NCBI RefSeq assembly: GCF_002205675.1
Contig: NZ_NISK01000003.1
Location: 558,001-622,000 of the forward strand
Direction: 5' to 3'
From: Sphingopyxis bauzanensis
Lineage (GTDB): Bacteria; Pseudomonadota; Alphaproteobacteria; Sphingomonadales; Sphingomonadaceae
DNA length: 64,000 nucleotides
Shown here piece by piece: positions 1 to 10,943 of this stretch (position 1 is the first letter of the stretch; every line of letters begins with the position of its first letter). A program made the position numbers and the translations under genes. The notes under the pieces were generated by a model. The model was not told where the DNA came from. It did not search any database and saw nothing but the letters and a program-made list of their open reading frames with translations.

Positions 1-2469
<2,469 letters not shown>

Positions 2470-2533
2470 TCCAACACGGAACCGCGCTCGCGCCGGGACG
2501 TTGCCTGACGACATCCCGACAGGAGCGACCCCG

Positions 2534-3331
2534 ATGAACCGACTGCGCCGCCTCGAAACCTTTGCCCGTGCTGGTTGGTGCGCGCGGGGTGTCGTTTACT
2601 GCCTGCTCGCCTTTTTTGCGCTGACCAGCGCCAACGCTTCGGACGCCAGCCCGCAAGGCGTGTTCCGCGCGGTGAAGGACATGTCTGGCGGCACTTACCT
2701 GCTCGTGCTGCTGGCGATCGGTCTCGCGCTTTATGGCGCCTATCGCCTCTATGGCGCGGCGCTCGATAGCGAAGGCAAGGGCGACGATGCCACGGGCATT
2801 GCGATCCGCGTCGGCTATGCGGCGAGCGGCATTGCGCATTTCATCCTGGCATGGGCTGCGGTCCGGCTTGCATCTGGCCATCCTGCGGGTAGCGATGGCG
2901 ACCAAGAACAGGCGGCGGCGGGGATGCTGCTCGACATGCCGCTGGGCGGCACGCTGCTCGGCGCTATCGGACTATGTTTTCTCGCCGCCGCAGCGCATCA
3001 GGCGATGAAGGCTTGGACGACCGAGTTCATGCAGGGCGTCGCCGCCGATGCGCCCGCGTGGGTCGTCCCCGTTGGCCGCGTCGGTCTCGCCGCGCGCGCG
3101 GTGGTGTTCGCGGTCATCGGCGTGTCGCTGATCCGTGCCGGCTGGTTCGACTCTGCGGGCGAGGTCAAAGGGCTCGGCGATGCGCTGTCGGCGCTGACCG
3201 AACATGCCGAGCTGTATCTGCTCGTCGCCGCCGGCCTGTTCCTGTTCGGCGTCCACAGCTTTGTTGAAGCCAAGTGGCGCCGGATCCGCGATGAGGATGT
3301 CGTCGCGCGGCTCAAGGCCGCTGCGAGCTAA
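2534..3331 (+). CDS. DUF1206 integral membrane protein
   Basis: This 265-residue polytopic membrane protein belongs to DUF1206. The family consists of three repeats of a two-helix unit, visible here as recurring blocks beginning FARAGWCARGVVYCLLAFFA (residue 10), then IRVGYAASGIAHFILAWAAV and VGRVGLAARAVVFAVIGVSL. Each has the R-x-G-Y/W/L-A/C-A-R/S-G pattern. Its molecular role is unknown. The open frame extends upstream into mutL, but the ATG at 2534 follows a GGAGCGACCCCG ribosome site and starts the first repeat, so it was chosen. It lies 64 bp after mutL on the same strand and ends 4 bp into the convergent phoD gene. Confidence 0.85.
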   Translation: MNRLRRLETFARAGWCARGVVYCLLAFFALTSANASDASPQGVFRAVKDMSGGTYLLVLLAIGLALYGAYRLYGAALDSEGKGDDATGIAIRVGYAASGIAHFILAWAAVRLASGHPAGSDGDQEQAAAGMLLDMPLGGTLLGAIGLCFLAAAAHQAMKAWTTEFMQGVAADAPAWVVPVGRVGLAARAVVFAVIGVSLIRAGWFDSAGEVKGLGDALSALTEHAELYLLVAAGLFLFGVHSFVEAKWRRIRDEDVVARLKAAAS

Positions 3332-4893
3332 GCCATCTTGATCCCGGCAACCCCGTTCTCGACCACCGCGGTCGCGCGCTTCGACAGGTTGTTCACCGGC
3401 GTCGTGACCTTGTCGACGACCATGAAATGCGTCTGCCACGCCTCGCGGCCGACCTCGCACACCAGATAGCCGCGCTGGTCATTGGCGAATTTCAGCTCGG
3501 GGTTGCGCGCCAGCCACTCGTCGGTGCCGCTCCGCTTGTCGCTGCCGTCGCCGCCACTGCTGATCGACGTCGCGACGAATTCGGCTCCGACCACCTTGTC
3601 GCGCTGGACCAGGTCGCCGCAGAAGTTCTGATGCTCGTCACCGGTCAGAACGATGCAGTTTTTCAGCCCTGCAAAGCGCGACAATATGCGCTGGCGTGGC
3701 TCTTCATAGCCCGCCCAGCTGTCGATGTTCAGGATCTTTTGCGTTTCGTCGGGGCGACGGCGACGGTCGAGCGACATCATCGTCACCTGCTGCGCCAGCG
3801 TGTTCCACATCGCCCCGCCGCGCGCCAGGTTGCGGCCCAGCCATTCTTCCTGCGCCTTGCCCAGCACCTGCCGGTCTTTCGCGAACACGTCTGAGCAGGC
3901 GGGCTTGAACCCGTCGCCGCATGGCTGGTCGGTGCGATATTGACGGGTGTCGAGCAACTGTATTGCCATCAGGTCGCCATAGCGGAACTCGCGGTTCATC
4001 GCGATCATGCCGCCGCGCGGCAGCAACGCCTTGCGCACCGGCATATGTTCGTACCACGCCTGCAGCGCCGCCTGTTTTTTGAGCATAAAGACGTCGGCCG
4101 GCGCGGCATCGGGATCATTGCCCGACAGGTCCATCTTCCAATTGGCAGCATCCGACACCCAATTGTTGATGATCTCGTGATCGTCGAAACTTGACAGATG
4201 CGCGTGGACCGAACGGACCGCCTGCTGGTCGATGTCGAGCAGCGTTTGCGCGTAGGCGGCACGGAAATCGGTGACGTCGATCAGCGCGCGCTGTTCGTAC
4301 CGGCGCACCGGCCGGATCGGTAGGCCGCTGTCGTAGAGGTAATTCTGCTGATACTCGTAAATGAAGTCGCCATAATGATAGACGAACGCCAGGTCTTCGC
4401 GCGCCATGTGGCGATAGGCGCCGTAGAACCCGGACTCGAAATGCTGGCACCCGGCGACCCCGAATTTCAGCGCGTCCACCCTGGCGCCGGGGGCGGGCAG
4501 GGTGCGCGCGCGGCCGCGCAGACTGCGCTCGCCCGCCGCGGTAAAGCGGTAATAATAGGGACGATCGGGCAGCAGCCCTGCCACTTCGACATGGACGCTG
4601 TGCGCCAATTCGGGCCGCGCCAGTTCGGTCCCCTTGGCGACAACGTCGCGAAACCCTGTGTCGCTCGCGACCTCCCACTCGACCGGCACGTTGGTCAGCG
4701 GCATCCCGCCGTGGCGCTCCATCGGTTCGGGCGCCAGCCGGGTCCAGATGACGAAACCGTCGCTGGCGGGATCGCCCGCCGCAACGCCCAGCTTGAACGG
4801 AAAGTCGCGCAAGATGCCCTGCGCGCGGACGATCGCCGGTGCGGCGAGGCCGGCAAGGGTCGCCCCGGTAAGGAAGTGGCGGCGGTTGTACAT
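3328..4893 (-). CDS. phoD: PhoD-family alkaline phosphatase/phosphodiesterase, Tat-exported
   Basis: This protein of about 521 residues is of the PhoD family, calcium/iron-dependent phosphomonoesterases and diesterases secreted to scavenge phosphate. The chosen start at 4893 gives MYNRRHFLTGATLAGLAAPA, a classic twin-arginine signal (RR-x-F-L) ending near AIVRAQG; an in-frame ATG at 4941 would add 16 residues that spoil it. Family hallmarks follow: FKLGVAAGDPASDGFVIWTRL, FGVAGCQHFESGFYGAYRHM, VYHYGDFIYEY, FDDHEIINNW and VLTGDEHQNFCGDL. These hold the Asp, His and Asn metal ligands. The C-terminus overlaps the end of the DUF1206 gene by 4 bp. No Pho box was identified upstream. Confidence 0.92.
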   Translation of the reverse strand: MYNRRHFLTGATLAGLAAPAIVRAQGILRDFPFKLGVAAGDPASDGFVIWTRLAPEPMERHGGMPLTNVPVEWEVASDTGFRDVVAKGTELARPELAHSVHVEVAGLLPDRPYYYRFTAAGERSLRGRARTLPAPGARVDALKFGVAGCQHFESGFYGAYRHMAREDLAFVYHYGDFIYEYQQNYLYDSGLPIRPVRRYEQRALIDVTDFRAAYAQTLLDIDQQAVRSVHAHLSSFDDHEIINNWVSDAANWKMDLSGNDPDAAPADVFMLKKQAALQAWYEHMPVRKALLPRGGMIAMNREFRYGDLMAIQLLDTRQYRTDQPCGDGFKPACSDVFAKDRQVLGKAQEEWLGRNLARGGAMWNTLAQQVTMMSLDRRRRPDETQKILNIDSWAGYEEPRQRILSRFAGLKNCIVLTGDEHQNFCGDLVQRDKVVGAEFVATSISSGGDGSDKRSGTDEWLARNPELKFANDQRGYLVCEVGREAWQTHFMVVDKVTTPVNNLSKRATAVVENGVAGIKMA

Positions 4894-4949
4894 GGCTTGG
4901 CTCCATCGGCGCGAATCGTTCACCTTCGATAGCCCAGCCATAAGTTACA

Positions 4950-6280
4950 TCAATGACCGATGCTCAATCGGGCGAAGACCATCGCGCCGCTCGGGTTCTT
5001 GCCATAGGCGGCATTGAGCGCGCGCGGCTTGTCGAACGCCGCGATACTGCCCGCGAGCGCCAAATTCAGCGGCCCGATGATTGGCAGGCGACAAGCATAG
5101 CCCCCCTGAAACTCGATCACGCGGAACGGCACATCGTGCAGCGGGTCATCATGGTCGCTGAACAACTCGTCATTCTTCACATTTTCCACCCGCCCGAACA
5201 ATGTGTGATGATCGTCGCGATCCCAGTTTACCTTGGCCAGCCATGCGCTCAGCGTGGCGCCGGGATCGCGGTTCTTCTCGCTGTACGCGGCGGTCGCCGA
5301 CAGGCCGCGACCGTTGGCATAGCTGATGCTCGCCGTGGTGCGATGCCCATTCTCGCCCGGATGCTGCGCCTCGGGTTCTTTCAGCCGCGCATGGCTGACC
5401 TGCAACGCCCAGGCGGGGGAGGGGGTCCAAGTGCCGCGCGGCGACCAGCTGTCGAAACGCGGGCCTTCAATGTTCCAGCGTTTCTCGTCGGACTCGCGGC
5501 CGGTGAAGAGCGATCCCTCGAGCTGGATAGCGCGCGTCGCATAGCCCAGCGTCGCCACACCAGAGGTGATGTGCGTCGAATCGAACCAGTGATGGGCGAT
5601 CGGCCCCTCGGGATTATAGCGCGCTGCCGCGGTGCATAAAGGCGCTGGGGCTGATCGCGGGCTCGCCGACCGGGCTGCCATAGACGAACAGCCGCGCATC
5701 ATCGCCGACATTGACGTCGATCCGCGCCGCCAGCTCCATGAACAGGTCGTGCGGATGCTGGCGATCGACTAAAGGTTCGCCGCCTGCCGTTTCGCCGGTC
5801 GCGAACAGATTGGGATAGCCGAAATTCGACGTCAACGGCTCCAGGCTCATCATCAACTTCAGCTGGATTCAGCCCCATTCGGTCTGCTTTTCGCCCGACA
5901 GCATCAGCATCGACTGGACATAGGCCTTGTCGTCGCCGCGCGGCCCCGACTGATCGACATAGACGCCCCAGGCAAAGACGTGGGTCATCACCATCCAGTC
6001 GTCGCCCGCGTCGATGTGCAGGCCGGCGTGGCCGCCCTCGTTGGCGGGCAGACGCGCGGTGCCCGATCCTTCGGGGGGCGCTCGGGCTGCTATGGTCTAT
6101 CGCGCCATGGTCCATGGTGCCAGGATCCATCGCGCTATGGTCGACCGGATCGGCGGTTTTGGGTTCGGCGGCGGGCATCGCATGCCCCGCGCGGGGATCA
6201 TGCCCGCTATGGCTTGCGTGGTAACGGACAGCGGGAGGAGGGCGAGCGCGGCCGCGCCCCGCCATAAATGGCGTTTTCAT
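4950..6280 (-). pseudogene. Outer-membrane protein linked to metal resistance, broken by several frameshifts and a stop
   Basis: Read on the minus strand, fragments of one protein lie in successive frames. With one A removed from the AAAA run just after the ATG at 6280, a signal peptide appears (KRHLWRGAAALALLPLSVTT). A second shift near 6205 leads to a Met/His-rich stretch, DHSAMDPGTMDHGAIDHSS. A third at the C run near 6073 opens GGHAGLHIDAGDDWMVMTHV. TGA at 5871-5869 replaces a probable Trp. A further shift near 5625 joins SPSAFMHRGSA to RYNPEGPIAHHWFDSTHIT, and the frame then runs cleanly to LSIGH at 4950. From memory, the blocks DRQHPHDLFMEL and HHWFDSTHIT belong to a proteobacterial outer-membrane family found beside copper genes. 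Neighbouring genes are intact, so this looks like real decay, though sequencing error cannot be excluded. Confidence 0.75.
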
Positions 6281-6330
6281 TTAGTTTCGTCCTGACCGGA
6301 TCGGAAAATCGCGGTTGGGTTTTGTGGCTG

Positions 6331-6639
6331 TCAGGGTCGGGGCGGGAGGATGCGGGGCGGCGCATTGGCGCCGGTCAGTATCGCCACTAGTCGAATCGGC
6401 GGCAAGAGTGCGGGCAGCGGCGCGCGTGTCGCCGCTGCGACCGCCGGGGTGCTGGCGACGCAACCGATGCAGACATGCGCCGCGGCTTTGCCGTTGTCGG
6501 CATCGGGTTGGTGGTGCGACGTATTGATTGGCATCGCGCCATGGCAGTCGGTCGCCATGGACTCGGCCTGCACGGGCGCGGTCACTGACGGCAACGACAG
6601 GCCGATCAGGAACAGTGCGAGCAAAAGATGGTGGATCAT
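6331..6639 (-). CDS. Small exported cysteine/histidine protein of metal island
   Basis: This 102-residue product has a clear N-terminal signal, MIHHLLLALFLIGLSLPSVT. The mature part contains ATDCHGAMPINTSHHQ and HVCIGCVAST, so it has two cysteines in a C-x2-C pair plus scattered His and Met. That composition fits a periplasmic copper- or thiol-related protein, but I do not recognise a named family. The ATG at 6639 begins 2 bp after the stop of the glutaredoxin-MauE gene on the same strand, implying one transcript. The frame is open further upstream, but that part is the shadow of the preceding gene. It ends 51 bp before the broken outer-membrane gene, probably its former operon partner. Confidence 0.6.
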   Translation of the reverse strand: MIHHLLLALFLIGLSLPSVTAPVQAESMATDCHGAMPINTSHHQPDADNGKAAAHVCIGCVASTPAVAAATRAPLPALLPPIRLVAILTGANAPPRILPPRP

Positions 6640-6641
6640 CG

Positions 6642-7379
6642 TCACGACAGCATCCATAGCATCCAAAATGCCATGCCGACCATCGCCAGATTTTCGGTCA
6701 GCGAAACAAAGCCCAGCGGCACTCGGCTGCTGCCCCCGACGCACGCGCATTTCAGCTCGCGCTTGTCGATATAGACCGCTTTGAACACCGAAACTGCGCC
6801 GATGCCGCCGATGAACAGCGCGACCGGGATCGACAGCCACGGCAGCGCGTGCGCGGTCATCAACACCCCCGCCAACCCCTCGGCGAAGGGATAGATCGTT
6901 GCATAAGGCACCCAGCGGCGCGCCAGCAGGTCGTAATTCAGGAACATCGTCGCGAACTTGCCGATGTCCTGCAGCTTGAGCAGCGCCAGCACGACCATGC
7001 TGAACGATATGAACCATTCGCCCGCCTGCATTGTGAACGCATTACCGAACGCCGCTAAACTCGCCGCCAGCGCCATCAGCGCCGTCATCGCGAACAGGGC
7101 TATAACGGGGCGATAGCTGATCGCATCGGGATCGGCGACTGTCAGGCCGAAATGGCGGCGCAGATCGTCATAGCCGCCGATCCGGACGCCATCGATAAAA
7201 GTCTGCGGCGTCGTCTGGACGCCATGTTCTGCCTTGAATGCGTCAACCTCGCCGCGCGTCGTCAGCCAGCGGTCGTCGACCGCAAAGCCGCGCCGTTTCA
7301 GGAGATGTTTTGCCTTGAGGCCATAGGGGCAGGTGTGTCCCGGCATGACCATGCGATGAAGGGTTGCTTGGTTTGTCAT
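6642..7379 (-). CDS. Glutaredoxin domain fused to MauE-like membrane domain
   Basis: This protein of about 245 residues has an N-terminal glutaredoxin fold followed by four or five membrane helices of the MauE/DoxX-like redox family. The glutaredoxin part shows HTCPYG (Cys17, Pro, Tyr), the cis-proline TTPQTFIDG near residue 58, and GGYDDL. Only one Cys is in the active site, so it is of monothiol type (C-P-Y-G). The membrane part runs from about residue 88 and includes a cytoplasmic/periplasmic CACVGG pair near the end, which could take electrons. MauE-like proteins move thiol electrons across the membrane. I chose ATG 7379 (MTNQATLHRMVMPG) because the MerR-type -10 box covers the upstream ATG at 7388. 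It heads the minus-strand metal operon. Confidence 0.8.
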   Translation of the reverse strand: MTNQATLHRMVMPGHTCPYGLKAKHLLKRRGFAVDDRWLTTRGEVDAFKAEHGVQTTPQTFIDGVRIGGYDDLRRHFGLTVADPDAISYRPVIALFAMTALMALAASLAAFGNAFTMQAGEWFISFSMVVLALLKLQDIGKFATMFLNYDLLARRWVPYATIYPFAEGLAGVLMTAHALPWLSIPVALFIGGIGAVSVFKAVYIDKRELKCACVGGSSRVPLGFVSLTENLAMVGMAFWMLWMLS

Positions 7380-7386
7380 GCAACCC

Positions 7387-7417
7387 ATATAGGCTCCGTA
7401 CCATAGTACGGAGTCAA
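7387..7417 (-). promoter_or_regulatory. MerR-type promoter/operator with perfect dyad
   Basis: On the minus strand the sequence reads TTGACT (7417-7412), 19 bp, then CTATAT (7392-7387). The overlong 19-bp spacer is the signature of MerR-activated promoters. The spacer carries a perfect 8-4-8 dyad, CTCCGTAC-CATA-GTACGGAG at 7394-7413 on the plus strand, very close to the classic mer operator. It lies in the 41-bp gap between the glutaredoxin-MauE start (7379) and merR (7421). It should therefore be the target of that MerR and drive the minus-strand operon. Confidence 0.85.
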
Positions 7418-7420
7418 GCG

Positions 7421-7822
7421 ATGCAATTGACCATCGGAAAATTGGCCGCAGCAGGCGACGTCGGCGTCGAAACGATCCGCTATTATCAGCGCCGCGGCCT
7501 GATGGGGACGCCCGCGCGCCGCGGCGGCGACGGCTGGGGCGGCGGGGTGCGCCGCTATGACGAGAATGATCTGCGGCGACTCAAATTCATCCGGTCGGCG
7601 CAAGCGTCGGGCTTCACCCTCGAAGAAATCACTGAGCTGCTCGCGCTGGAAGAAAGCGACGACCGGGTGCGCGTGCGTGGCTTGGCGCGGCAGCGCATCG
7701 ACGCCCTGGACGCCAAGATAGCGCAGATGACGCAAACGCGCGCGGCGTTGGCGCGGCTGGCGGACCAATGTGCTGCGAGCGACAAGGGGCCATGTCCGAT
7801 CTTGGCGGCGTTCGAGCCGTAA
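7421..7822 (+). CDS. MerR-family metal-responsive regulator
   Basis: This 133-residue activator/repressor twists promoters with overlong spacers. It has an N-terminal MerR winged helix (TIGKLAAAGDVGVETIRYYQ, then RRYDENDL), a long dimerisation helix (about 80-115) and a C-terminal metal loop, CAASDKGPC, with Cys117 and Cys125. The C-x7-C spacing matches the CueR type for monovalent copper or silver rather than the C-x8-C of mercury MerR. The residue aligned with MerR Cys82 is Arg82 here, which also argues against mercury. It is divergent from the glutaredoxin-MauE operon and starts 8 bp after the operator dyad, so autoregulation is likely. The frame is open upstream to 7364, but ATG 7421 is the natural start. 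Confidence 0.9.
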   Translation: MQLTIGKLAAAGDVGVETIRYYQRRGLMGTPARRGGDGWGGGVRRYDENDLRRLKFIRSAQASGFTLEEITELLALEESDDRVRVRGLARQRIDALDAKIAQMTQTRAALARLADQCAASDKGPCPILAAFEP

Positions 7823-7855
7823 ACCGGTTGCACAATGGCGGCTAGCGGTCGATAC

Positions 7856-7950
7856 TCGCCGCCGCCCCCGCGGAGGCGGCGGCCGCCGTCGGTTTGCGCC
7901 GCGACTCAGGAAAAGGCCGATTGCGGCACCCGCCTTCGCGGAGTCGACGA
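7856..7950. repeat. GC-rich inverted-repeat element between convergent genes
   Basis: Two arms face each other across about 34 bp: 7856-7886 contains CGCCCCCGCGGAGGCGGCGG, and 7921-7950, read in reverse, contains CTCCGCGAAGGCGGGTGCCG. Within the first arm CCGCCGCC/GGCGGCGG (7859-7866, 7875-7882) forms a tight hairpin. The core resembles the element at 55270-55355 and single arms near 50906 and 63017. It sits between convergent merR and ychF and could end both transcripts, although no T tract is present. Confidence 0.55.
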
Positions 7951-7986
7951 TCTGTTGGAACGTCCGCTCCCCGCAAAAACCGACCC

Positions 7987-9084
7987 TCAGCTATGCAAAA
8001 AATGCATCACGTCGCCGTCATGCACAACATAGGCCTTGCCTTCGGCGCGCAGCTTACCCGCTTCGCGTGCGCGCGCTTCGCCGCCCAATGCGATGTAATC
8101 GTCATAGGCGATCGTTTCGGCGCGGATGAAGCCTTTCTGGAAATCGCTGTGGATCTCGCCCGCGGCTTCGGGCGCGGTGGCGCCGGTATGGACGGTCCAC
8201 GCGCGCGCTTCCTGCGGACCAACGGTGAAGAAGGTGATCAGGTGGAGCAGCTCGTACCCGGCGCGGATGACGCGCGCCAGGCCGGTTTCGTGCAGGCCCA
8301 TTTCTTCGAGGAATTCCAGCCGGTCGGCCATGTCCATCGTCACCAGCTCGCTTTCGATCGCGGCCGACACGACAACCGCCTGCGCGCCTTCGGCGGCCGC
8401 CTTGGCGAACACCCTTTCCGAGAAGGCATTGCCGTTGGCGGCGCTGCCTTCATCGACGTTGCAGACATAGAGCACGGGTTTTGACGTCAGCAGCTGGGCG
8501 GTGCGCAGCACGCGGGCTTCTTCGTCGTCCTTCGGTTCGGTCAATCGCGCGGGCTTGCCTTCGCGCAGCAGTTCGAGCGTCTGGCCCAGCACTGATGCGG
8601 CGATCTTGGCTTCCTTGTCGCCCTGCGCGGCTTTTTTCACAAAGGCGGGGACGCGCTTTTCCAGGCTTTCGAGGTCGGACAGCAGCAGTTCGGTCTCGAC
8701 CGTCTCGGCATCGGCGACAGGATCGACCTTGTTTTCGACATGCTGGATGTCGTCATCCTCGAAACACCGCAGAACGTGGACGATCGCATCGACTTCGCGG
8801 ATGTTGCCCAGGAACTGGTTGCCCAGACCCTCGCCCTTCGACGCGCCGCGGACAAGACCCGCGATGTCGACAAAGGCGAGCTGCGTCGCGATGATCTTTT
8901 TGCTGCTCGCAATTGCAGCGAGCTTTTCCAGTCGCGCGTCGGGGACCGCGACATTGCCGATGTTCGGCTCGATCGTGCAGAAGGGGTAATTAGCCGCCTG
9001 CGCCGCCGCCGTTTCGGTGAGCGCGTTGAACAGGGTGGACTTGCCGACGTTGGGCAGGCCGACGATCCCGCATTTGAAACCCAT
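7987..9084 (-). CDS. ychF: Obg-like ATPase YchF
   Basis: YchF/OLA1 is a universally conserved P-loop NTPase that prefers ATP and associates with ribosomes, often affecting oxidative stress. The 365-residue product begins MGFKCGIVGLPNVGKSTLFN (G1 loop), followed by PFCTIEPNIG (G2 region), DIAGLVRGASKGEGLGNQFL (G3) and a G4 variant YVCNVDE in place of NKxD, which is the hallmark of this ATP-preferring branch. The C-terminal TGS domain includes ITFFTVGPQEARAWT and HSDFQKGFIRAE. Length and motif order are as expected. It lies downstream of rplY-pth on the same strand, with a CAP gene and an SDR gene in between. Confidence 0.97.
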   Translation of the reverse strand: MGFKCGIVGLPNVGKSTLFNALTETAAAQAANYPFCTIEPNIGNVAVPDARLEKLAAIASSKKIIATQLAFVDIAGLVRGASKGEGLGNQFLGNIREVDAIVHVLRCFEDDDIQHVENKVDPVADAETVETELLLSDLESLEKRVPAFVKKAAQGDKEAKIAASVLGQTLELLREGKPARLTEPKDDEEARVLRTAQLLTSKPVLYVCNVDEGSAANGNAFSERVFAKAAAEGAQAVVVSAAIESELVTMDMADRLEFLEEMGLHETGLARVIRAGYELLHLITFFTVGPQEARAWTVHTGATAPEAAGEIHSDFQKGFIRAETIAYDDYIALGGEARAREAGKLRAEGKAYVVHDGDVMHFLHS

Positions 9085-9215
9085 AAAAACTCCGTGTGAC
9101 CGGCATGACGCCGGGGTTGCAGCGCCCCTAGCGCCAAGTCGCCTGCGACGCCAGCTTTTGACGCGCCAGATTATCGTTGCGAAGGGTTCAGCCTTGCGGC
9201 TTTATCGCGGGCGCC

Positions 9216-9884
9216 ATGATGATCCCTGTTCGATGGACCACTGCCGCGCTGGTGTTGGGTCTTGGTGCGGTCGCCACCAGCGCTGCGCCCAGCCGTTTCG
9301 AAGCCGGTGTGCTCGCCGAATTGAATCGCTTTCGCAGCGACCCTGCCGCCTATGCCAGCGACCTGCGCGGCTACCTTCCGCGCTTCGAGGGCCGACGCCT
9401 GCGCGGCGAAGCCGATGGCGAAATCGACATCCTGACCAACGAAGGCGTCGCCGCTGTCGACGAAGCTATCCGCGACCTGCGTTCCGAAAAGCCGTTGCCA
9501 CGGTTTCAGCAAAGCGACCTGCTGGCCGCCGCCGCGGCCGATCATGTTGCGGTTCAGTCGCGGTCAGGCGCAGTCGGCCACTATACCCGCGGCAATGGCC
9601 CCGGCGAACGCATGAAGGCGCGCGGTGGCGGTCCTTACGTCAACGAGGTCATCACCTATGGCCACCACAGCGCGGCGGGGGTGGTGCATCAATTGCTGAT
9701 CGACGACGGTGTCCCCGGCCGCGGCCATCGCCACAGCCTGCTGCGTCCGACGCATCGCTATGCCGGTATCGCCTGCGGCCCGCACCGCGTCCACCGGACG
9801 ATGTGCGTGACGCTGATGTCGCACAGCCCCGACGGATCGCCGCCGCCGCCGCCGAAACGGCCGCCGGTGACTGCTCCGCGCTAG
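9216..9884 (+). CDS. Secreted CAP-domain (SCP/PR-1-like) protein
   Basis: This protein of about 222 residues has an N-terminal signal (MMIPVRWTTAALVLGLGAVA, then TSAAP) and one CAP domain. Bacterial CAP proteins are exported proteins of poorly known function, sometimes linked to lipid binding or stress. The domain opens with FEAGVLAELNRFRSDPAAYA and has core motifs DHVAVQSRSGAVGHYT, GERMKARGGGPYVNEVITYG and GHRHSLLRP, which supply the His and Glu of the CAP cavity. The C-terminal tail is Pro-rich (GSPPPPPKRPP). The start at 9216 gives the cleanest signal peptide. It stands alone between ychF and a convergent SDR gene. Confidence 0.85.
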   Translation: MMIPVRWTTAALVLGLGAVATSAAPSRFEAGVLAELNRFRSDPAAYASDLRGYLPRFEGRRLRGEADGEIDILTNEGVAAVDEAIRDLRSEKPLPRFQQSDLLAAAAADHVAVQSRSGAVGHYTRGNGPGERMKARGGGPYVNEVITYGHHSAAGVVHQLLIDDGVPGRGHRHSLLRPTHRYAGIACGPHRVHRTMCVTLMSHSPDGSPPPPPKRPPVTAPR

Positions 9885-9889
9885 TCCGG

Positions 9890-10885
9890 TCAGTCGTGGA
9901 CCGCCTTGATCAGCGGCCCCAGCGCACTGCCGCCCAGCCATGCCAGCTGAACCTCGGCCGAAACGCGGTTGATCGCCTCCTGCGGCTTGTTGCCCGGATG
10001 CACCGCACGGCGCAGCGGACGCTTGCCCGCGGGCATCGCCATGACCTCGGCAATCGCCCGCGGCACGTCGAGCGGATCGGCGCTGCGCCCGCTACCGTCC
10101 TCGGTCCCCATGCCCTTTGTGAACGGCGCATAGGCTTCGAGCACCGCCGCATCGCTGCGCTGCTTGAGCGCGCCGGTATAGGCGTTGCGATTGACCCACA
10201 CCTTGGTCGGATAACCACCCGGCTGGATAACCGTGACCTCGATGCCATGCGGGACGAGCTCATAGGCAAGCTGTTCAGACATCGCCTCGACCGCAAACTT
10301 TGTCGCCGAATAATGGCCGCCGCCCGGCACGATGACGCGCCCCAACTGCGACGAGATGTTGAAGATCTGCCCGCTCTTTGCTGCGCGCATCTGGGGCAAC
10401 AGCGCAAGCTGCATCCGCTGGATGCCCAGGACATTGGTATCGAAGATCAGCTTCGTCGCTTCCATGTCCTGAACTTCGACCGGCCCGGTGATCCCGATCC
10501 CGGCATTATTGATCAGCGTGTCGATGCGCCCCCCAGCGATTTCCAGCGCTTTGGCGGTGCCTGCTGCGACCGAGACGTCGCTGGTCACATCGATTTCGAC
10601 GATATGCAGGTCGAGTTTCTCCTTGGCCGCCTCGGCGGCGAGCGTATCCGCCTCGGGCCGCGGCAGCCCGCGCATCGTCGCGATGACCTTGGCACCTAGC
10701 CCGGCATAATAAAGCGCGCCGACCCGGCCAAACCCGCTCGAAGTGCCGGTTATCAGGATCGTGCGGCCTTTCAGCGACGGCGCTGCCGCGGGCGTTGCAG
10801 CATGCAGCAGGGCAGGGGTGGTGGCGGTCAATGCTGCGGCGCCAGCGATGAGTTCGCGGCGGCTGGGACGGGAAGGGATAAGCAT
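9890..10885 (-). CDS. Tat-signal short-chain dehydrogenase/reductase
   Basis: This 331-residue classical SDR has a twin-arginine leader, MLIPSRPSRRELIAGAAALT, ending around LLHAATPAA, which is unusual because SDRs are normally cytoplasmic and bind NAD(P). The Rossmann part shows TGTSSGFG (cofactor loop), NNAGIG, FNISSQLG with the catalytic Ser, and YSATKFA with the Tyr-x3-Lys pair. The start at 10885 is preceded by AAAGGAG at good spacing. If it is exported by Tat it would fold with its cofactor before transport. The substrate cannot be read from the sequence. It lies 58 bp downstream of the P-loop kinase gene on the same strand. Confidence 0.85.
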   Translation of the reverse strand: MLIPSRPSRRELIAGAAALTATTPALLHAATPAAAPSLKGRTILITGTSSGFGRVGALYYAGLGAKVIATMRGLPRPEADTLAAEAAKEKLDLHIVEIDVTSDVSVAAGTAKALEIAGGRIDTLINNAGIGITGPVEVQDMEATKLIFDTNVLGIQRMQLALLPQMRAAKSGQIFNISSQLGRVIVPGGGHYSATKFAVEAMSEQLAYELVPHGIEVTVIQPGGYPTKVWVNRNAYTGALKQRSDAAVLEAYAPFTKGMGTEDGSGRSADPLDVPRAIAEVMAMPAGKRPLRRAVHPGNKPQEAINRVSAEVQLAWLGGSALGPLIKAVHD

Positions 10886-10943
10886 GGCAGGCTCCTTTTC
10901 AGGAGCGATCATGCCTGAATTTTGCGCCAACGCCAAACCGGGG

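Noticed and set aside
5614..5856. 80-residue open frame as its own gene
   Set aside because: It is one fragment of the decayed outer-membrane gene.
6331..7017. 228-codon minus-strand frame spanning two genes
   Set aside because: Its first half is the shadow of the MauE domain. Only the part from 6639 is a credible gene.
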